Shown here piece by piece: positions 5,989-12,147 of a DNA stretch of 12,985 nt (the first letter of the stretch is position 1; each line of letters opens with the position of its first letter). The notes under the pieces were generated by a model that saw only the letters and a program-made list of their open reading frames with translations, searched no databases and was not told the DNA's origin. A program made the position numbers and the translations under genes. The DNA comes from DATMBL01 sp035559295 (GTDB lineage: Bacteria > Desulfobacterota > Binatia > UBA9968). Location: NCBI GenBank assembly GCA_035559295.1, contig DATMBL010000230.1, positions 1 to 12,985 on the forward strand, written 5' to 3'.

Positions 5989-6969
5989 TTAAGGTTTCCA
6001 GCCGGCTTGCGTCAGCTCGGCATTCGCCTTTTTAGCAAAGCTGAAGTCGTACGCGCGCTCGATTGGGACTTCCTTCGTGACGTTGAGGACCTCGCGGACG
6101 ATTTCGAGGTCGTTTTTTTGCGTTTCTTCGTCCACCACACCATCAGTCGTAAATGTTTCGATCAGGGCATCATACGTGCGCGTGGCCGAAGACCGATTTA
6201 ATTCGGAAAACTTCATCATCGCGTCGATCGCGACCTCCCGGTTCTGCTTGACCAGGCGCAGGGCTTTGAGGCTGGCGCGCATGAATCCATGCATCAACTT
6301 TGGTTTTGCTTTGATGAATTGCTCGCTGGTCGCTACCGTTCCCCAGGAGTTCTTCACTTCTTTGCCCAGATACAGGATCTCTCTCATGCCTTGATCCAGG
6401 GCGGCAAACCGCTCCTCGGACGTCAACAGCCCTGCGTCCACGACTCCCGACTGGAGCGCTGCCAGACGCTGGCCCGGCGGCATCGCAAGAAACGTCAAAT
6501 CCTTGTTGCCGTCGAGACCGTACTTTGAGGCGACTTTTTTCAACATGTATGTTGCGACCGCCGCGACACCGGTGACGGCGACTTTTTTGTTTTTCAGGTC
6601 TTTGAAAGCGCTGTACTGGGGCCGCACCATAAGCCACTGCAGCACCTGATCGTTAACGGCCAGGACCGTTTTGAGCGGCGCATTGCCCTGAGTGATGGCG
6701 ACCAAGGCGCTGCTCCCTGAACCGGTGAAGTCCATTTCTCCGGCGATCACGGCTTGAAGGCCGGCGGCGGTCGCCATAACGACGATGTTGAGATCGATGC
6801 CTTCCTCCCTCATATAGCCGCGCTCCTTGGCGAGCGGAAAAAGGATGAACTGAAACGACTTGGAGGGCAGGGTGACATTCACTTTATCGAGGGCAAATGC
6901 CAATTCACCGGGAAGCGAAAACAGGCTGATCAACAGGGAGGAGACCATTGGTAAGATGATTTTTTTCAT
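5989..6969 (-). CDS. ABC transporter substrate-binding protein, NMT1/SsuA-like
   Basis: The start is ATG 6969 with GAGG 9 bases upstream. The 326-residue product has a clear signal peptide (MKK, hydrophobic core, probable cleavage after AFA near residue 26). It then follows the NMT1/THI5/SsuA pattern: FPLAKERGYMREEGID (44-59), GLQAVIAGEMDFTGSGSSAL (70-89), a hinge segment FKDLKNKKVAVTG (122-134), and GVVDAGLLTSEER (175-187). These periplasmic receptors serve ABC importers for sulfonates, nitrate, pyrimidine precursors or aromatic acids. No permease or ATPase gene accompanies it. It lies 52 bases downstream of the Tat-exported amidohydrolase on the same strand, so co-transcription is likely, and the pair may couple an extracytoplasmic hydrolysis step with uptake of the product. 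The ligand cannot be read from sequence. Confidence 0.88.
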   Translation of the reverse strand: MKKIILPMVSSLLISLFSLPGELAFALDKVNVTLPSKSFQFILFPLAKERGYMREEGIDLNIVVMATAAGLQAVIAGEMDFTGSGSSALVAITQGNAPLKTVLAVNDQVLQWLMVRPQYSAFKDLKNKKVAVTGVAAVATYMLKKVASKYGLDGNKDLTFLAMPPGQRLAALQSGVVDAGLLTSEERFAALDQGMREILYLGKEVKNSWGTVATSEQFIKAKPKLMHGFMRASLKALRLVKQNREVAIDAMMKFSELNRSSATRTYDALIETFTTDGVVDEETQKNDLEIVREVLNVTKEVPIERAYDFSFAKKANAELTQAGWKP

Positions 6970-6988
6970 TGTTCAGTTCCTCTAGTCG

Positions 6989-7003
6989 TTGGCGGGACGC
7001 CAA
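6989..7003 (-). promoter_or_regulatory. small hairpin between amidohydrolase and ABC receptor genes
   Basis: TTGGCG (6989-6994) and CGCCAA (6998-7003) form a 6-bp stem with a 3-base loop in the 52-base gap between the two minus-strand genes. No T-run follows on the minus strand, so it is more likely an RNA-stability or processing element than a terminator. Confidence 0.35.
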
Positions 7004-7021
7004 TCATATCTGACCAGCGGG

Positions 7022-8497
7022 CTACGCTCTCGAACCGCCGTTCCAGCTGAGCAAGTTTAAAAACTCGCGCCGGGTCTTCGGTCCATAGGTGAGATAGTGC
7101 GGCTCCGGACGCTCGCGGTAGGCGAGGCGCTCGCGCGCGACGCGATCCGCTCGCGTGTGCTTCTTCACTTCGTCCGCGCTGATGCCGTAAGGTCGGGTTG
7201 CGTTTAAACCAAAGATCTTGGCGCGCAGCGCCGGCGTGATTTCCGGATACCCATATTTCGCCCGGAGTTGGGGTGAGATCTGGAAAGCGCGGAATGCCTG
7301 GATCTGATCCTGCGGCGAGCCGTACCAGATCGAATCGGTGCCCCAGAGCACGTTGTTCTCGCCGCAGTACTTTATCAGCTTTCCGAGCGCGTGCGCCGCT
7401 CCGTCAGGGTCGCGCATGAGAAAGCGCCAGGTGCTGCCGAGCTCGGCGTAAACGTTGCTGTTCGGTTTGACGTCGTTCTCGATTAGTGAACGGATGAGCG
7501 TGTCGATGCCGTCGCCGGCGCCGCTCCCGCTATACGGCCGCTCCGGAACCGTGGTCACGAAGCCCGAATGATAGACGAGGAAGCTCACGTCGGGAAAGCG
7601 CTTGGCGACCACGCCGATGTCGCTACACTGGCTATGCTCGTAGGACCGCCTGCCGAAAGGCAGCCCCTTGTGCACGCAAATGACCTTGACGCCCAGAGCG
7701 CGCGCCTTCTCGATGAAGCGCGTCCCAACCTCGTCCGAGAGAAAGAAGCCTCTGCCGTCAGCGCCCCATTGCGTGTAGGTCTTCCACGCGCACACGTTCC
7801 AGCGCTCCTTTAGCTCGTCCATCGACTCGAGATCACCCGGCTGGTTGGGGTTAACGCGGCCGTGGAGCATAAGGCGATGCGTCCCTTCCATGCGATCGAC
7901 GATCCGGCGCACCGCGTCCGCCGCCTGAATCGTGAGCGGCTCGGAATCACGCCGCGAGGGGACGAAGGAGAGCACCATCATGTCCGTGTCGCTGTCGAGA
8001 AACACGTCTTTCACGAATTCCTCGGGGCCGAGGCAGTCGAGGTAACTTCGCGCGCCGGGTCTGGAAGCGAGGGCACAGCCGGCTTTGGGCGACCATTTGA
8101 ACGCGTCAGCGGGTGCAGCCTTTACCCATGCGCCCGTGGGGTCGACGAAGTGGCCCTGGACGTCGAAGATGAATTCTCCCTTGCCGCCGAGCCTCGCTGC
8201 GGCGAGTTGGGGCTCGAGCGCCGCTTCAGGTTCGAGCTCGAAGAAACCACCGAGCTTCCCGGCGCCGGCGTTGGCTGCATTGAGCGCGAGCAGCGTGCTC
8301 GCTGCGCCGCACGCGGAAATGAGGAAATCGCGGCGGCTAAGGCCCAGGCGCTTGGCATTTTCGCTCGCCGCTTCGCGGGCCAGCCGATTCCCCGCGCGGT
8401 TCGCCGCCGAAAGCGGAACCGGTGTAAACTCCCCGTTCGACGTCGAATCCAACTTGATCGGCAATCTTTGACCTTCTGGATCAATCGCGTGTTTCAT
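7022..8497 (-). CDS. Tat-exported amidohydrolase-2 family metal-dependent hydrolase
   Basis: From ATG 8497 the product is 491 residues. A twin-arginine motif, SRRDFLI (54-60), precedes a hydrophobic stretch (SACGAASTLLALNAANAGAG), so export of a folded, metal-loaded protein is expected. The 53 residues before the motif are unusually long. The TIM-barrel part (about 107-440) resembles PF04909: FDVQGHF (111-117), CVHKG with H276, VYHSGF with H310, and LWGTDSIWYG with D388 as the likely metal aspartate. The normal N-terminal HxH metal pair is QxH here (Q114, H116). Family members hydrolyse or decarboxylate cyclic and aromatic substrates. The gene leads a likely two-gene transcript with the ABC receptor. 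The region upstream holds a promoter candidate and a palindrome cluster. Confidence 0.87.
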   Translation of the reverse strand: MKHAIDPEGQRLPIKLDSTSNGEFTPVPLSAANRAGNRLAREAASENAKRLGLSRRDFLISACGAASTLLALNAANAGAGKLGGFFELEPEAALEPQLAAARLGGKGEFIFDVQGHFVDPTGAWVKAAPADAFKWSPKAGCALASRPGARSYLDCLGPEEFVKDVFLDSDTDMMVLSFVPSRRDSEPLTIQAADAVRRIVDRMEGTHRLMLHGRVNPNQPGDLESMDELKERWNVCAWKTYTQWGADGRGFFLSDEVGTRFIEKARALGVKVICVHKGLPFGRRSYEHSQCSDIGVVAKRFPDVSFLVYHSGFVTTVPERPYSGSGAGDGIDTLIRSLIENDVKPNSNVYAELGSTWRFLMRDPDGAAHALGKLIKYCGENNVLWGTDSIWYGSPQDQIQAFRAFQISPQLRAKYGYPEITPALRAKIFGLNATRPYGISADEVKKHTRADRVARERLAYRERPEPHYLTYGPKTRREFLNLLSWNGGSRA

Positions 8498-8503
8498 CCG
8501 CAT

Positions 8504-8508
8504 CTCCT
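8504..8508 (-). promoter_or_regulatory. Shine-Dalgarno sequence that sets the amidohydrolase start
   Basis: AGGAG on the minus strand is 6 bases from ATG 8497. It touches the in-frame ATG at 8503 with no spacer, so that codon and the longer frame beginning at 8599 are less likely starts. Confidence 0.75.
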
Positions 8509-8570
8509 GATGCCCTCGGGGCGGAATCGTGCAATAGACGAAAGCACAAGGAATCGTCAGGATGCTTTTA

Positions 8571-8599
8571 CTTTTATTCCGGTTGCTTCGATAACTCAA
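8571..8599 (-). promoter_or_regulatory. candidate sigma-70 promoter for the amidohydrolase/receptor pair
   Basis: On the minus strand, TTGAGT (8594-8599) and TAAAAG (8571-8576) are separated by 17 bases, each matching 4 of 6 consensus bases. Transcription would begin near 8564, leaving a leader of about 65 bases. The palindrome cluster lies directly behind the -35 element. Confidence 0.4.
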
Positions 8600-8603
8600 T
8601 CAC

Positions 8604-8645
8604 GATGTTTGCATCTGAGCAGATGCTGATGTTTGCGCAATTGCG
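8604..8645. promoter_or_regulatory. candidate operator: nested palindromes and direct repeats
   Basis: Within 42 bases lie a 7-bp inverted repeat, GCATCTG (8611-8617) with CAGATGC (8620-8626), and two copies of GATGTTTGC (8604-8612 and 8628-8636). Two overlapping perfect palindromes follow, TTGCGCAA (8633-8640) and CGCAATTGCG (8636-8645). The cluster sits between divergent genes, just upstream of the minus-strand promoter candidate, a typical place for an activator or repressor site. The regulator is not encoded in the window. Confidence 0.55.
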
Positions 8646-8676
8646 AAAACGAGAGAAAGCGTCCTGAAACATTGGA

Positions 8677-8705
8677 TTGAGTTTTTAGTACGGTCCGACT
8701 ATGAG
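8677..8705 (+). promoter_or_regulatory. candidate sigma-70 promoter for the YceI-like gene
   Basis: TTGAGT (8677-8682), 17 bases, then TATGAG (8700-8705), with 4 of 6 matches at each element. The -35 hexamer is identical to the one proposed on the opposite strand. The leader to ATG 8817 would be about 105 bases. Confidence 0.35.
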
Positions 8706-8777
8706 TAAACCGTTGGCCGCAGGGGCGCTTTTGGTGTTATCGCGCGGGAAAACACTCCGAAACTGTAGATGCGCTAT

Positions 8778-8795
8778 CGGTATGTCCGTATACCG
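8778..8795 (+). promoter_or_regulatory. leader hairpin before the YceI-like gene
   Basis: CGGTAT (8778-8783) pairs with ATACCG (8790-8795) around a 6-base loop, 21 bases before the chosen start codon. Its role is unknown and it may be chance. Confidence 0.35.
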
Positions 8796-8816
8796 CGGGA
8801 AGGGAACGAGGTCGAT

Positions 8817-9365
8817 ATGGCTAAATGGTTCTTTGAGCCCGGACATACGGCTGCGGAGTTTTCCGTGCGTCACATGATGGTCACCTACGTTCGAGGGCAT
8901 TTCAAGAACGTTCACGGTACGCTCCTCTTCCATCCGGCGAATCCACGCTCCACGTCCGTCGAAGTGACGATCGCAGCGGCGGGACTCTGGACCGGCGAAG
9001 CGGATCGCGACGCTCACCTCAAGAGCGCCGACTTTCTGGACGTGGAACACTATCCCGAGATCAGCTTCAAAGGGGATCAGGTCGAGCTGACCGGTGCGAC
9101 CGATGCCGTTCTCACCGGCGATTTGACGATCCGCGGCGTGACGCGGATCGTCACACTGCGTGTCCACTATCTCGGTCAATGGCAAACTCCCTGGTGGGAA
9201 GACGGTGTCGATAAAGGCCCCAAAACCCGGGCGGGTTTCGTTGCGACGGCGACGATTAACCGTCACGATTTTGGCGTCAGTTGGAACGCTCCGTTGGACC
9301 GAGGCGGAGTCGTCGTCGGCAGCGCGGTCGATATCACGATCGATGCCGAAGCCGTCCTAGCGTAA
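8817..9365 (+). CDS. YceI-like lipocalin-fold protein
   Basis: ATG 8817 has GAGG (8808-8811) 5 bases upstream, whereas the in-frame ATG at 8769 has no ribosome binding site; the 182-residue form also begins, as in the family, right at the first beta strand. Family signatures are present: FSVRHMMVTYVRGHF (15-29), SADFLDVEHYPEISF (70-84), GDLTIRGVT (101-109) and INRHDFGV (148-155). YceI proteins are small beta barrels that bind polyisoprenoid or other amphiphilic lipids and are usually exported. This one has no signal peptide from either start, so it should be cytoplasmic, as in a subset of the family. Its 3' end overlaps the 3' end of the LigB-like gene on the opposite strand by 9 bases. The ligand is unknown. 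Confidence 0.9.
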   Translation: MAKWFFEPGHTAAEFSVRHMMVTYVRGHFKNVHGTLLFHPANPRSTSVEVTIAAAGLWTGEADRDAHLKSADFLDVEHYPEISFKGDQVELTGATDAVLTGDLTIRGVTRIVTLRVHYLGQWQTPWWEDGVDKGPKTRAGFVATATINRHDFGVSWNAPLDRGGVVVGSAVDITIDAEAVLA

Positions 9366-10433
9366 CTCCGACCCAGACGCCGGCGGGCGAAAGACGGCGA
9401 ACACCTTATTCGAATTGGTGATCCAGGACTCCAAAAACTCCGCCTCGTCGGGCTTGCGGTCAAGCTCGGCCATCGCGCCCGCGAGACAAAACCAGTTGAG
9501 CAGTTCGTGATGGCCGCGGTCCTCCGCTTGCTCCAGATCGGTATGGCGCCAGATCTCCCAATCGCCGGAGCGGAGGGCTTCGAAGTAGCGCCGGTCGGAT
9601 TCCACATCGGGATACATCCGCCCGTGTTTTTCCGTTAGAAACGAGTGCGACCAGCTGGAGGAAGCGATCAAGGCGACGTTCCACCGGCTTCGAGCGAGCG
9701 CCCGCGCGGTGGCGGCGCCGAGTTGAAAGCAGCGCCAGGGCTGCGGGCCCGGCGGGTCTTCCTTGCCCGCAAAGGTTTTCGCTTTGGACGGCGTCGGCGG
9801 CACGCCTTGGCTTGCCGTCAAGTGGCGCCCGTAGGCATTGGTCGTGAACGGGACCAACGCGTAGGGAAACCCGCGGCGATCCCAGTCCAGAAACAAGACC
9901 GAGTTGGTGAACGCGTGCCCGAGAGGCGCGTGGCGCGGCTTGTACGCGTAAGGAATGTCGAATCCTTCGTTCAGTAGGCACGAGGCCAGGTATGTGGCCC
10001 CCTCGCGGTGCCCACGGATCGCAAAGCTCTTTTCCTTAGGCTCGCTCCAAGCATTGGTGCCGCGTTGATCGCCCAGCCAGGGTTGGACCTCGACGCTTTC
10101 ATAAGCGAGAATCGAGAACGGCGGCACACAGTCCTCGCGGTAGTTCTCGAACTGATCGTCACCCCAGACGACGCAGAAATCGGGGTTGAACTCGTCGAGC
10201 GCCCGGCGCGCCCGGCGAAAGCCCTCGATCATCGCCTGCCGGTGCGCGTCCGAATGGGCTTGCCCATCGTCCGTGCTCCACTGCTCGCGCATCGGCTTCG
10301 GCCAGTTGTCGAGCGAGCGGAATCTCTCCGGCAAAGCCGGATCCGCAAGACAGATCTTGATGCGCCGGCTCAGGTTTCCCTGAAACGCCAGGCCGGGATA
10401 ATGGGTGATACCGAGTCCGAGTATTTGTCCCAT
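9357..10433 (-). CDS. LigB-family class III extradiol dioxygenase homologue
   Basis: The 358-residue product begins MGQILGLGITHYPGL. His11 matches the first iron ligand of protocatechuate 4,5-dioxygenase LigB, H60 or H64 would be the second, and E310 in GHHELLNW the third. H263 in SSSWSHSF occupies the place of the catalytic histidine. Members cleave catechol-type rings next to the hydroxyls or do related non-haem iron chemistry in the cytoplasm. No LigA-type subunit is recognisable, and the protein is longer than LigB, so ring cleavage of a specific substrate is not proven. No clear Shine-Dalgarno sequence precedes ATG 10433. A 45-codon frame ends 18 bases upstream, so translational coupling is possible. 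The gene overlaps the YceI-like gene tail-to-tail. Confidence 0.83.
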   Translation of the reverse strand: MGQILGLGITHYPGLAFQGNLSRRIKICLADPALPERFRSLDNWPKPMREQWSTDDGQAHSDAHRQAMIEGFRRARRALDEFNPDFCVVWGDDQFENYREDCVPPFSILAYESVEVQPWLGDQRGTNAWSEPKEKSFAIRGHREGATYLASCLLNEGFDIPYAYKPRHAPLGHAFTNSVLFLDWDRRGFPYALVPFTTNAYGRHLTASQGVPPTPSKAKTFAGKEDPPGPQPWRCFQLGAATARALARSRWNVALIASSSWSHSFLTEKHGRMYPDVESDRRYFEALRSGDWEIWRHTDLEQAEDRGHHELLNWFCLAGAMAELDRKPDEAEFLESWITNSNKVFAVFRPPASGSELR

Positions 10434-10451
10434 GGCGATGTCGAACGGCGA

Positions 10452-10589
10452 CTACGGCAACGGCGGATCGAGTCCGAGCTCGGCCACCGCCTGCTCGACA
10501 ATGGCGCCCTTGAAGAAGCCCGGGTCGTTGCGTGTAGGTCGGCGCGCAACCTCGGCGAACGCGAACTCGCTGAAGCCCTGCTCCGTCAT
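10452..10589 (-). CDS. possible 45-aa small protein upstream of the LigB-like gene
   Basis: ATG 10589 is preceded by AAAGGA only 3 bases away and by a TAA (10602-10600) that closes another frame reading FHRFDVPDFGDVFPESIRDG. The stop, purine run and start resemble an operon junction. The product (MTEQGFSEFAFAEVARR at its start, ending in ELGLDPPLP) is not recognised and does not resemble LigA. It lies 18 bases upstream of the LigB-like start on the same strand, so it may be a small partner or a remnant of a degraded gene. A longer in-frame start (ATG 10607) is possible. Confidence 0.3.
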   Translation of the reverse strand: MTEQGFSEFAFAEVARRPTRNDPGFFKGAIVEQAVAELGLDPPLP

Positions 10590-10602
10590 GAATCCTTTCT
10601 TA

Positions 10603-10906
10603 CCCATCCCGAATGCTTTCCGGAAACACGTCGCCGAAGTCCGGAACGTCGAAACGGTGAAACCAAGCTGAAAAACAGCAGGAGCCCGCCTGCCGATCGC
10701 TTTGAGGTCGGCGGCTTCGGCCTCTCTGTCATCATCATCATTTCTTAGGTTGCAGCAATCCATCAACGCTCCCGTTTCGATCGCAACCGCCTGAAAGCCC
10801 CGTGATCGTCCATACTATATTCGGCGAAGCGGCAAATACAACCGGCAGTTGAAGCCTCACGGCCAACTTCGTGCTTGACTTGCCGCGCATATAGTCGATG
10901 CAGGAT
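10603..10906. other. intergenic, probably degraded coding sequence
   Basis: No intact gene is supported. On the minus strand, 10603-10665 reads AWFHRFDVPDFGDVFPESI (plus RDG), which looks like the C-terminus of a lost protein, but the same frame upstream does not look like coding sequence. A short CAT repeat lies at 10730-10741. The rest (10742-10906) shows nothing I can name. Confidence 0.35.
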
Positions 10907-10936
10907 TTGCTTGCGAGCGGCATGATCGAGTTATAA
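10907..10936 (+). promoter_or_regulatory. candidate promoter before the short ORF and LLM gene
   Basis: TTGCTT (10907-10912), 18 bases, then TTATAA (10931-10936). Transcription would start just ahead of ATG 10961 and run through the LLM gene. The match is moderate. Confidence 0.3.
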
Positions 10937-10960
10937 GCTGGCCAAGCGAAAGGGGCTTTC

Positions 10961-11062
10961 ATGGATCGAGATCGAAAGGCAGCGGAGGATCTGATGATGA
11001 CCGCTTTGGCACCGGCGGTCTCGCCGATTGCGGTTTCGTTGTGCGACATCGTGCCTGTCTGA
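10961..11062 (+). pseudogene. 33-codon ORF resembling a truncated DUF169-type N-terminus
   Basis: ATG 10961 has AGGGG (10951-10955) 5 bases upstream, so it is probably translated. The peptide reads MDRDRKAAEDLMMTALAPAV then SPIAVSLCDIVPV and stops at TGA 11060. The pattern of a helix followed by PIAVSLCD.VP is reminiscent of the start of DUF169 proteins (PPVAV..xD..P), which are about 200 residues or more; no continuation is found in any frame. It ends 13 bases before the LLM start, so it may be a gene cut off when the present neighbour arrived, or a leader peptide coupled to it. The family suggestion is from memory and weak. Confidence 0.3.
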
Positions 11063-11075
11063 CCCGCCAATTCCA

Positions 11076-11951
11076 ATGCGCGTTGCCGTCGGGTTACCCA
11101 GCCGCGTGGCCTCCGCTTCGGGCGATTCGATGCTCGAGTGGATCACCCGTGCCGAGCGCGGCCCATTTTCGAGCGTGGTCGTCACCGATCGGGTCGTCTC
11201 ACAGGCGCTCGAGCCGCTTTCAGTGTTAGCGTTGGCGGCCGGAGCGACTAAACGCATCCGTTTGATGACGAGCGTCGTCGTCGGGCCGACCCGCGAAACG
11301 ACGCTCCTCGCTCGCCAAGCTGCAACCATCGACGTGCTTTCGGGGGGCCGGCTGACGCTTGGCGTCGGTATTGGCGTGCGCAAAAACGATTACGTCGCCA
11401 CCGGGTTTGATTTTCACCGGCGCGGCCGCCGCGTCGAAGAACAGCTGGCCCTTTTGCGCCGGTTGTGGTCCGGCGAGGAGCTGTCAGCCGAAGTCGGAGC
11501 GATCGGGCCAAGACCTGCGAGCGCAACCGGACCCGAGCTCCTGATCGGGGGATATGTAGCCGCAATCGTGCAGCGCATCGCAAAATGGGGCGACGGCTAT
11601 ATGGCCCCGGGCGGCGGAGAGCTTGAAAGCGTGCTCAAGATGTGGCGCGAAATCGAACGCGCGTGGCAAGAGGCCGGACGCCGGGGAAAGCCGCGGTGGG
11701 TCGGGGCGAGTTACTACGCCCTCGGCCCGAAGGCCGCAGATCATGCGAGCGCTTACATCAACGCAAACTATGGATACAATCCCGATCTCGCGGCGCGTCG
11801 CCTCCGTACGTTGCCTGCTTCGCGCGCGGCGGTAGAGGACGCGATCAAGCGCCAGAGCGAGATGGGGGTCGATGAATTCATTCTCCGGCCGTGCGCCGAC
11901 GACCTCGACCAACTCGACCGGCTCGCCGAGATTGTCGCGCGTAGCGCCTGA
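11076..11951 (+). CDS. LLM-class (luciferase-like) flavin or F420-dependent oxidoreductase
   Basis: ATG 11076 is preferred because the product then begins MRVAVGLPSR, the usual first strand of the family. No good Shine-Dalgarno sequence precedes it, and translation may be coupled to the short ORF ending 13 bases before. The in-frame TTG at 11028 would add 16 non-family residues. The 291-residue protein has the TIM-barrel landmarks IRLMTSVVVGPTRETTLLA (61-79), the cofactor-phosphate loop SGGRLTLGVGIG (89-100), the FHRRGRRVEEQLALLRRLW block (113-131) and GPELLIGGY (152-160). Such enzymes oxidise or reduce small organics with reduced FMN or coenzyme F420. The choice of cofactor cannot be settled by eye. 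It is short for the family (often 300-350), missing an extended insertion rather than a core strand. Confidence 0.87.
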   Translation: MRVAVGLPSRVASASGDSMLEWITRAERGPFSSVVVTDRVVSQALEPLSVLALAAGATKRIRLMTSVVVGPTRETTLLARQAATIDVLSGGRLTLGVGIGVRKNDYVATGFDFHRRGRRVEEQLALLRRLWSGEELSAEVGAIGPRPASATGPELLIGGYVAAIVQRIAKWGDGYMAPGGGELESVLKMWREIERAWQEAGRRGKPRWVGASYYALGPKAADHASAYINANYGYNPDLAARRLRTLPASRAAVEDAIKRQSEMGVDEFILRPCADDLDQLDRLAEIVARSA

Positions 11952-12147
11952 GGTGATAGCAACGGAGCACCTCTAAATATCCGAACTTATCCTGATCGCC
12001 TCGTCCACTTTCTCCACAGGCGCTTCGGTGAGGTTTCCAAGCCCCGGCGCGCCGGCGATCACGCTGTTGAGGAAGGAAACGCCGCGAAGCCGGGATATAA
12101 CGCATGCGTGACGGATCGACGCCAACAAGTTCGAGGAGCTGATCTCA
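11952..12147. other. intergenic, possible minus-strand coding remnant
   Basis: On the minus strand, bases 12082-11973 read SFLNSVIAGAPGLGNLTEAP then VEKVDEAIRISSDI and a stop, which has protein-like composition. The start side runs antisense into the cupin gene, so no whole gene fits. I cannot name a family. GAGGAG (12133-12138) at the right end is the ribosome binding site of the cupin gene. Confidence 0.3.

Noticed and set aside
7862..8629. Plus-strand open frame of about 255 codons
   Set aside because: It lies opposite the amidohydrolase gene, has no ribosome binding site and no family features; long antisense frames are common in high-GC genes.
10730..10741. CAT trinucleotide tract as a phase-variation repeat
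   Set aside because: Only four units, outside any supported gene or promoter spacer; too short to matter.
10008..10748. Plus-strand open frame of about 246 codons
   Set aside because: It is largely antisense to the LigB-like gene and shows no recognisable domain; the opposite strand has clear family motifs.
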